Assembly: GCA_900540865.1 (NCBI GenBank) | Contig: UQHH01000023.1 | Coordinates: 1-34,859, forward strand | Origin: an uncultured Oscillospiraceae bacterium | Lineage (GTDB): Bacteria; Bacillota; Clostridia; Oscillospirales; Acutalibacteraceae | Length of the DNA: 34,859 nt | Direction of reading: 5' to 3' | In this document: piece after piece, positions 31,186 through 34,859 of the stretch | How positions within the stretch are numbered: the first letter of the stretch is position 1 | How the letters are laid out: the number at the start of each line of letters is the position of its first letter | Notes under the pieces: model-generated | Database searches by the model: none | Told to the model about the DNA's origin: nothing | Seen by the model: only the letters and a program-made list of their open reading frames with translations | Translations under genes and position numbers: made by a program

Positions 31186-31980
31186 ATGGAGATTTTTGAT
31201 TTTCACGCGCATATCTACCCGGAAAAAATCGCGCGTAAGGCGGTGCAGAGCGTAGGGCATTTTTATGGAATTGAAATGGACTGCGACGGCACGGCTTATA
31301 CGCTCGTTGAAAAGGGGATAAAAGCGGGTGTTTCTCGGTTTCTTGTACAGTCTGTGGCGACGTCGCCCGCACAGGTCTGCTCCATCAACGATTTTATCGC
31401 GGGGGAATGCGCGCTTCATCCGGAGCTTACGGGCTTCGGCACGCTGCACCCGGACATGGAGCGGCCGTTTGATGAAATCGAACGGCTTCAGGAGCTGGGC
31501 CTTAAGGGCGTGAAATTCCATCCGGATACGCAGGAATTCAATATGGACGACAAAAAGCTGTTCCCAATATATGATGCGCTTTCACAAAGCGGCCTGCCTG
31601 TTTTGATGCACTGCGGCGACTACCGCTATTCTTATTCCCATCCGCAGCGGCTTGCCCGCGTGCTCGACAATTTCCCGCGCCTTACGGTCGTGGCCGCGCA
31701 TTTCGGCGGCTGGTCGCTGTGGGACTTGGCGCTTGAATATCTCAAAGATAGAAAATGCTACGTGGATTGTTCAAGCTCCATTATGTTTTTAGGAAAAGTA
31801 AGGAGCCGGGAGCTGGTCAAAGCTTACGGCGCAGACCGCGTGCTTTACGGAACCGATTTTCCCATGTGGGACGAAGCGGAGGAAATCGCCCGGGTGGAAA
31901 GCCTCGGCCTTTCTATCGAAGAGCTGGAGCTTATATTCAGCGGCAACGCAAAGCGGGTTTTAGGGGAAACGTCAATATAA
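31186..31980 (+). CDS. Metal-dependent amidohydrolase (amidohydrolase 2 family)
   Basis: This 264-residue TIM-barrel hydrolase has the metal-binding HxH near the N-terminus (DFHAHIYPEK), then KFHPDTQEF, LMHCGDYRYS, AAHFGGW and GTDFPMWDE with the catalytic Asp. This layout fits the amidohydrolase 2 / decarboxylase-like branch rather than TatD nuclease. Substrate unknown. GGAGGG lies 9 bp before the ATG. It is monocistronic, with its own promoter and a strong terminator. Confidence 0.85.
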   Translation: MEIFDFHAHIYPEKIARKAVQSVGHFYGIEMDCDGTAYTLVEKGIKAGVSRFLVQSVATSPAQVCSINDFIAGECALHPELTGFGTLHPDMERPFDEIERLQELGLKGVKFHPDTQEFNMDDKKLFPIYDALSQSGLPVLMHCGDYRYSYSHPQRLARVLDNFPRLTVVAAHFGGWSLWDLALEYLKDRKCYVDCSSSIMFLGKVRSRELVKAYGADRVLYGTDFPMWDEAEEIARVESLGLSIEELELIFSGNAKRVLGETSI

Positions 31981-31993
31981 ACAGGTACGAAAG

Positions 31994-32034
31994 AATAAGC
32001 CGGGCCGCCAGTTAAGGCGGCCCGGCTTATTTTA
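31994..32034 (+). terminator. Terminator after the amidohydrolase gene
   Basis: A perfect 16-bp stem AATAAGCCGGGCCGCC (31994-32009) / GGCGGCCCGGCTTATT (32016-32031), ending in TTTTA. Confidence 0.88.
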
Positions 32035-32093
32035 CAAATAGGAACAAAAATCATCCTTGGTAGGGCGGAAGGTAATTTACTTGTTTTTGTTTT

Positions 32094-32119
32094 CGCGGCT
32101 TATCAGCCGCGCTTTTTTA
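32094..32119 (+). terminator. Second plus-strand terminator with no obvious gene
   Basis: CGCGGCT (32094-32100) pairs with AGCCGCG (32105-32111) around TATC and is followed by CTTTTTT. It lies 60 bp after the amidohydrolase terminator, so it is either a tandem back-up or the end of a short RNA. Confidence 0.65.
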
Positions 32120-32188
32120 GAGATGGTGGGCTGCGTTTAAAACAGTATGCTGTTCATGTGTTCATAGCTTAATAAAATAAATCGGCGC

Positions 32189-32890
32189 TCAGCCTGGGCC
32201 GGGTTCGTCGAACACAACCTCATACAGCGCGTTGCCGTACTGGTCGTGCCCTGTAATTTTTCCGGTCAGCCGCATATTGTTGGTGGGACATTTAGTTAAA
32301 ACATTTGTTTGTTTGCCGTTCCCGCCGTTGTTGATAATCAGGTTTTCAGCGCCGTAGGTTCTGACGATGTATACATTTCCCGCATGGTACATTTTTATGC
32401 CGGGCCATGCCTGCGGTGAGTCAGCGCTCCAATATGACGCGTAGCAATCGGTATCTCCCCAGAAATTCTTAGGGAAGAAATATGTGGTTGTATACCAGCT
32501 GTATTGCCTCCACTCTCCGTTGACCTTACCCTGCTCGATTTTGTTGCCGTAGAAGGTGTCGTATGGTTCCACGCGATTTAGGTCAAAGGTCTGCAGCCCC
32601 TTGCCGTCGGTAAAAATGACGGACGTGAAGGCGGTATCGACATTTGCCATCCAGCAGGATGAGTATTCATTTGCGGTCATAAGCACGCCGGGCCAATCGG
32701 CATTGCGTTCGCCTGTTTCGTTCCATGCATAGCAATAGACCTCAGACCAGCCGGTGAAATAGTTGTCATAATACATTTTTTTGACAACAGGCTCGTCCGC
32801 CGCACCAGCCATACAAAGTGCGCTGATACACAGCAGCAAAGCCATGCAGGCGGCCAGCAGCGATTTTGTGATTTTTTTTGTTTTTTTCAT
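32189..32890 (-). CDS. Secreted protein with two starch-binding (CBM26-like) modules
   Basis: This 233-residue protein has a signal peptide (residues 1-30, cleavage near AGA/A). Two modules of about 80 residues follow. Module 1 reads YYDNYFTGWSEVYCYAWN...WPGVLM...SVIFTDGKGLQTFDL; module 2 reads FFPKNFWGDTDCYASYW...WPGIKMY...LIINNGGNGKQTNVL. Both fit the CBM26 pattern of aromatic binding residues and a Gly-rich Gln-Thr end. There is no catalytic domain, so it may capture starch or act as an adaptor or decoy. AAAGGAGG precedes the ATG. The specificity is inferred. Confidence 0.8.
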   Translation of the reverse strand: MKKTKKITKSLLAACMALLLCISALCMAGAADEPVVKKMYYDNYFTGWSEVYCYAWNETGERNADWPGVLMTANEYSSCWMANVDTAFTSVIFTDGKGLQTFDLNRVEPYDTFYGNKIEQGKVNGEWRQYSWYTTTYFFPKNFWGDTDCYASYWSADSPQAWPGIKMYHAGNVYIVRTYGAENLIINNGGNGKQTNVLTKCPTNNMRLTGKITGHDQYGNALYEVVFDEPGPG

Positions 32891-33358
32891 GAAATTTCCT
32901 CCTTTTTAATTTGAACAGCATACCGCTTATCTTATTAAATTATATATAAAATTTTATATAAATACAATTTTAAATTGTAACAAATTATTATTAAGAATAT
33001 TGTGACATATTTTTACTTTTCGACGATATATGACAAAATTTGCTGTCTGTAAAACGTTTACAGAAGATATGAAATCAATTTTACATTAGATACTATAGCA
33101 AAATTTAGCAAAATATGTGAAATAATTTTATAAATAAATTTTAAAAAACATGATTTCATCGATAAATTTCGACAAAATATATAACTAATATTACTATAAT
33201 AATTAATATAATAGTTTTTATTTAAACAGTACAAAAATTTTCTTAATTGAGGACAAATTTAAAAAATCTAGAAAGGGGGACGGCGGCATAAATAACATAC
33301 ATGTCCGCGTTAAGAAAAGTCGTGTAAATAAAAAATTTAAAAATGGAGGAAAGAAGAA
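32891..33358. promoter_or_regulatory. AT-rich divergent control region
   Basis: No gene is seen here. On the minus strand a promoter TTGTAT (32962-32967) / TATAAT (32939-32944) with 17-bp spacing probably serves the CBM26-like gene; an 18-bp palindrome (32943-32960) fills its spacer. CTGTAAA-ACG-TTTACAG (33047-33063) is a perfect dyad close to a CcpA cre site. A second dyad ACAATTT-T-AAATTGT lies at 32964-32978. AGAAAGGGGG at 33269-33278 looks like a ribosome site but leads to no convincing reading frame. The plus-strand promoter was not identified with confidence. Confidence 0.5.
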
Positions 33359-34336
33359 ATGAAAAAGAAAGTTTTATCGATTTTACTCGTAGTCATCATG
33401 ATTATTGGCGTAGTGCCGGTTGCCTCGGTAAGTGCCGCTAATCCCATCGACGCAGCGGTAAGCTGGGCGCTGGGAATTGCAAACGACGCAAGATACGGTT
33501 ACGACCAAACCTACCGCTGGGGAGAGCTAAGCCCCGCGCCGGGTTATACCAACGCATGGGATTATGACTGCAGCTCGTTCTTAATTACCGCATGGCAAAA
33601 AGCCGGTGTTGCTGTTAAAACAGCCGGCGCCTCGTATACCGGCAATATGAGAACCGCTTTTATCAGCCAGGGATTTAAGGATATTACCAGCAGCATCAAT
33701 CTGTCGACCGGCGCCGGCTTGAAAAAGGGCGACGTCCTTCTGAAATCCGGAAGCCATACAACTATGGTATCTTCTGTAAGCGGCAGCTCCATAACAATCG
33801 TACACGCCAGCATTAACGAAAAAGGAACGGCTACCGGCGGCGTACCGGGCGACCAGACGGGCAAAGAAATCTGCACACGCAGCTACTATAACTTTGCAAC
33901 CTGCGTTTTAAGGTATGGCTCCACCACGCCTCCTCCGTCATCAAACTATTATCCGCAGTACACGGGTTCTTCTACATCTCTCGTTGAAGCGCTCAATGCC
34001 GTAGGCGTAGATTCCTCCTATAATAACAGGAAAGCTATCGCGGCGGCAAACGGAATCAGCAACTACAGCGGCACGGCGGCCCAGAACACAGAGCTGCTCA
34101 ATAAGCTCAAGGCCGGTGTCCTTATAAAGGCCGGCGCAGCGGTTAGCTATTATCCGAAATATACAGGCTCTTCCACATCCCTCGTAGAAGCGCTCAATGC
34201 TGTTGGCGTAGATTCCTCCTATAATAACAGGAAATTGATTGCGGCTGCGAACGGAATCAGCAATTATAGCGGTACCGCGGCTCAGAATACAGAGCTGCTC
34301 AATAAGCTCAAGGCCGGAACACTGATAAGGGCGTAA
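33359..34336 (+). CDS. Secreted NlpC/P60-type peptidoglycan hydrolase with two C-terminal repeats
   Basis: This 325-residue protein has a signal peptide (1-26). A papain-like NlpC/P60 or Amidase_5 domain follows (about 29-188) with Cys71 in YDCSSF, His133 in SGSHTTMVSS and a third polar position near His149. A Pro/Ser linker (STTPPPSSN) leads to two 62-residue repeats (197-258 and 264-325) that end the protein. Such repeats occur in Firmicute and phage lysins and probably bind the cell wall. It should cleave peptidoglycan outside the cell. GGAGGAAAG precedes the ATG. It is divergent from the CBM26-like gene. Confidence 0.82.
   Translation: MKKKVLSILLVVIMIIGVVPVASVSAANPIDAAVSWALGIANDARYGYDQTYRWGELSPAPGYTNAWDYDCSSFLITAWQKAGVAVKTAGASYTGNMRTAFISQGFKDITSSINLSTGAGLKKGDVLLKSGSHTTMVSSVSGSSITIVHASINEKGTATGGVPGDQTGKEICTRSYYNFATCVLRYGSTTPPPSSNYYPQYTGSSTSLVEALNAVGVDSSYNNRKAIAAANGISNYSGTAAQNTELLNKLKAGVLIKAGAAVSYYPKYTGSSTSLVEALNAVGVDSSYNNRKLIAAANGISNYSGTAAQNTELLNKLKAGTLIRA
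33947..34333 (+). repeat. Two tandem 62-codon repeats in the hydrolase gene
   Basis: Copies at 33947-34132 and 34148-34333 (period 201 bp) encode proteins that differ at only about four residues (Q/K, A/L, V/T, K/R), while many third positions differ. The repeat begins YYP(Q/K)YTGSSTSLVEALNAVG. Confidence 0.9.
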
Positions 34337-34384
34337 GTATATTTCAGCAAAAAAGTAAAGGTTAAGTAAATAAGTAAAAATTTG

Positions 34385-34416
34385 CCCCGCTCACTATGAT
34401 TTGATGGTGAGCGGGG
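34385..34416 (+). terminator. Hairpin after the hydrolase gene
   Basis: CCCCGCTCAC (34385-34394) pairs perfectly with GTGAGCGGGG (34407-34416). The tail GTTGATA is poor in T, so it may be a stabilising hairpin or weak terminator. Between 34337 and 34509 nothing else is recognised. Confidence 0.55.
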
Positions 34417-34509
34417 GTTGATACCAGGAAAAGGCTCAATAAGTGAATTTATGGGGAGCATCTTTTCTTTACTGATTAAAGCAAACAGACTAACTTTAAT
34501 ATGAAATAA

Positions 34510-34547
34510 ACTTCCCCGCAGCGGTAAGCCGCTGCGGGGAAGTTTTG
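34510..34547. terminator. Strong terminator hairpin
   Basis: A perfect 15-bp stem ACTTCCCCGCAGCGG (34510-34524) / CCGCTGCGGGGAAGT (34529-34543) with loop TAAG, followed by TTTTG when counted from the stem end. Confidence 0.75.
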
Positions 34548-34641
34548 CGTCCTTTATTTGTCGAACTTTACAAATAGGCCGAACGTACCCAGAAAAATAA
34601 AGATAATACGGGGGTTCGACTGGGGGCGGATAAATTCGCTA

Positions 34642-34660
34642 TGGTGGGCCATCAGGACTC
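34642..34660 (-). repeat. Duplicated tRNA 3'-end fragment
   Basis: TGGTGGGCCATCAG followed by GACTC matches the 3' end of the tRNA at 34777-34796 (there with one additional G before GACTC). It contains the acceptor strand plus CCA end but no full cloverleaf, so it is a partial copy 135 bp from the intact gene. Confidence 0.65.
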
Positions 34661-34672
34661 TACCCGCGCACG

Positions 34673-34697
34673 AAAAAAGGCTCCCCCGGAGCCTTTT
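34673..34697. terminator. Terminator beside the tRNA fragment
   Basis: AAAAAGGCTCC-CCC-GGAGCCTTTTT forms an 11-bp stem that includes its A and T flanks, and could work on either strand. Confidence 0.7.
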
Positions 34698-34742
34698 TGC
34701 ACACTGTGTGTGCCGTGCTGTTCTCGTCTCCTGCTGGCAGCC

Positions 34743-34776
34743 AAAAAAAGGCACCCACCTTCCGGTGAATGCCTTT
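34743..34776 (-). terminator. Terminator directly after the tRNA gene
   Basis: On the minus strand AAAAGGCATTCACC pairs with GGTGGGTGCCTTTT around GGAA and ends in a T-run, starting right at the CCA end of the tRNA. Confidence 0.85.
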
Positions 34777-34853
34777 TGGTGGGCCATCAGGGACTCGAAC
34801 CCCGGACCGACCGGTTATGAGCCGGTTGCTCTAACCAACTGAGCTAATGGCCC
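34777..34853 (-). tRNA. tRNA with CAT anticodon (probably elongator tRNA-Met)
   Basis: The minus strand folds as a full cloverleaf of 77 nt with encoded CCA: acceptor GGGCCAT/ATGGCCC, D-arm TTAGCTCAGTTGGTTAGAGC, anticodon arm ACCGG-CTCATAA-CCGGT (anticodon CAT), T-arm with GGTTCGAGTCC. It is not initiator-like. CAT may also be tRNA-Ile2 read with lysidine; the anticodon stem favours Met, but this is not settled from sequence alone. Confidence 0.93.
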
Positions 34854-34859
34854 CCGCTG

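Noticed and set aside
31186..31980. TatD-type DNase as identity of the amidohydrolase
   Set aside because: The motif order (KFHPDTQEF, LMHCGD, AAHFGGW, GTDFPMWD) fits amidohydrolase 2 better than TatD.
32891..33358. Possible CRISPR, origin or small gene in the AT-rich gap
   Set aside because: No repeated spacers, DnaA-box clusters or convincing reading frame were seen; the dyads look regulatory.
34600..34640. GGGGGTTCGACTGGGGG considered as a tmRNA or T-arm of another tRNA
   Set aside because: No tag reading frame, no matching acceptor stem and no cloverleaf could be drawn.
34558..34842. 94-codon plus-strand frame ending IRDSNPGPTGYEPVALTN
   Set aside because: This is the well-known false protein made by translating the complement of a tRNA gene; the region is tRNA, terminator and tRNA fragment.

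Overview
The window looks like a chromosomal segment of a Gram-positive, low-to-mid GC Clostridia member (Oscillospiraceae/Acutalibacteraceae-like gut Firmicute; an inference from gene types, not a search). Supporting signs are strong AAGGAGG ribosome sites, TTG starts, the Firmicute order ylxM-ffh-rpsP-khpA, a TPP riboswitch in front of a ThiT transporter, a CUT1 sugar importer without its own ATPase, and secreted proteins with Firmicute-type signal peptides.

Layout. 1-640: a very short XRE-type HTH gene on the minus strand with its promoter and a 20-bp palindrome, then a small membrane protein. 668-1630: dapA. 1650-10826: a complete high-affinity potassium system, kdpFABC then kdpDE, with an unrecognised 304-residue gene between kdpC and kdpD. 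10924-21216: a sugar-utilisation locus. A ROK kinase-SIS isomerase fusion is transcribed divergently from a PfkB kinase, a NagB-like protein and a GH4-like enzyme. A DeoR regulator, a sugar-binding lipoprotein, two permeases and a mutarotase-like protein follow. 21365-22680: small proteins (DUF1905, a membrane protein, YbjQ-like, TM2). 22824-25213: a MerR-regulated ABC-2 exporter operon. 25414-26148: a methyltransferase. 26342-28657: the khpA/rpsP/ffh/ylxM operon (minus). 28780-29675: TPP riboswitch and thiT. 29729-31980: divergent DUF1015 and amidohydrolase genes. 32189-34336: two divergent secreted proteins (tandem starch-binding-like modules; an NlpC/P60-type hydrolase with two C-terminal repeats) separated by a very AT-rich regulatory stretch. 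34337-34859: terminators, a tRNA 3'-end fragment and a CAT-anticodon tRNA.

The most unusual part is the sugar locus. It carries two different kinases and two different sugar-phosphate isomerase/deaminase folds. Three of its enzymes have altered signature residues: the ROK half lacks the usual zinc cysteines, the GH4-like enzyme has a CIGA motif where known GH4 groups have CHS, CDMP, CHE, CHG or CN(V/I)P, and the NagB-like protein has Thr where NagB has the Asp of its Asp-His-Glu triad. A plausible reading is import of an unusual glycoside, NAD-dependent cleavage, and separate phosphorylation and isomerisation of the two halves. The substrate cannot be named from the sequence. In the potassium region, KdpD keeps most of the c-di-AMP-binding motif known from Staphylococcus aureus, and a candidate KdpE direct-repeat site precedes kdpF.
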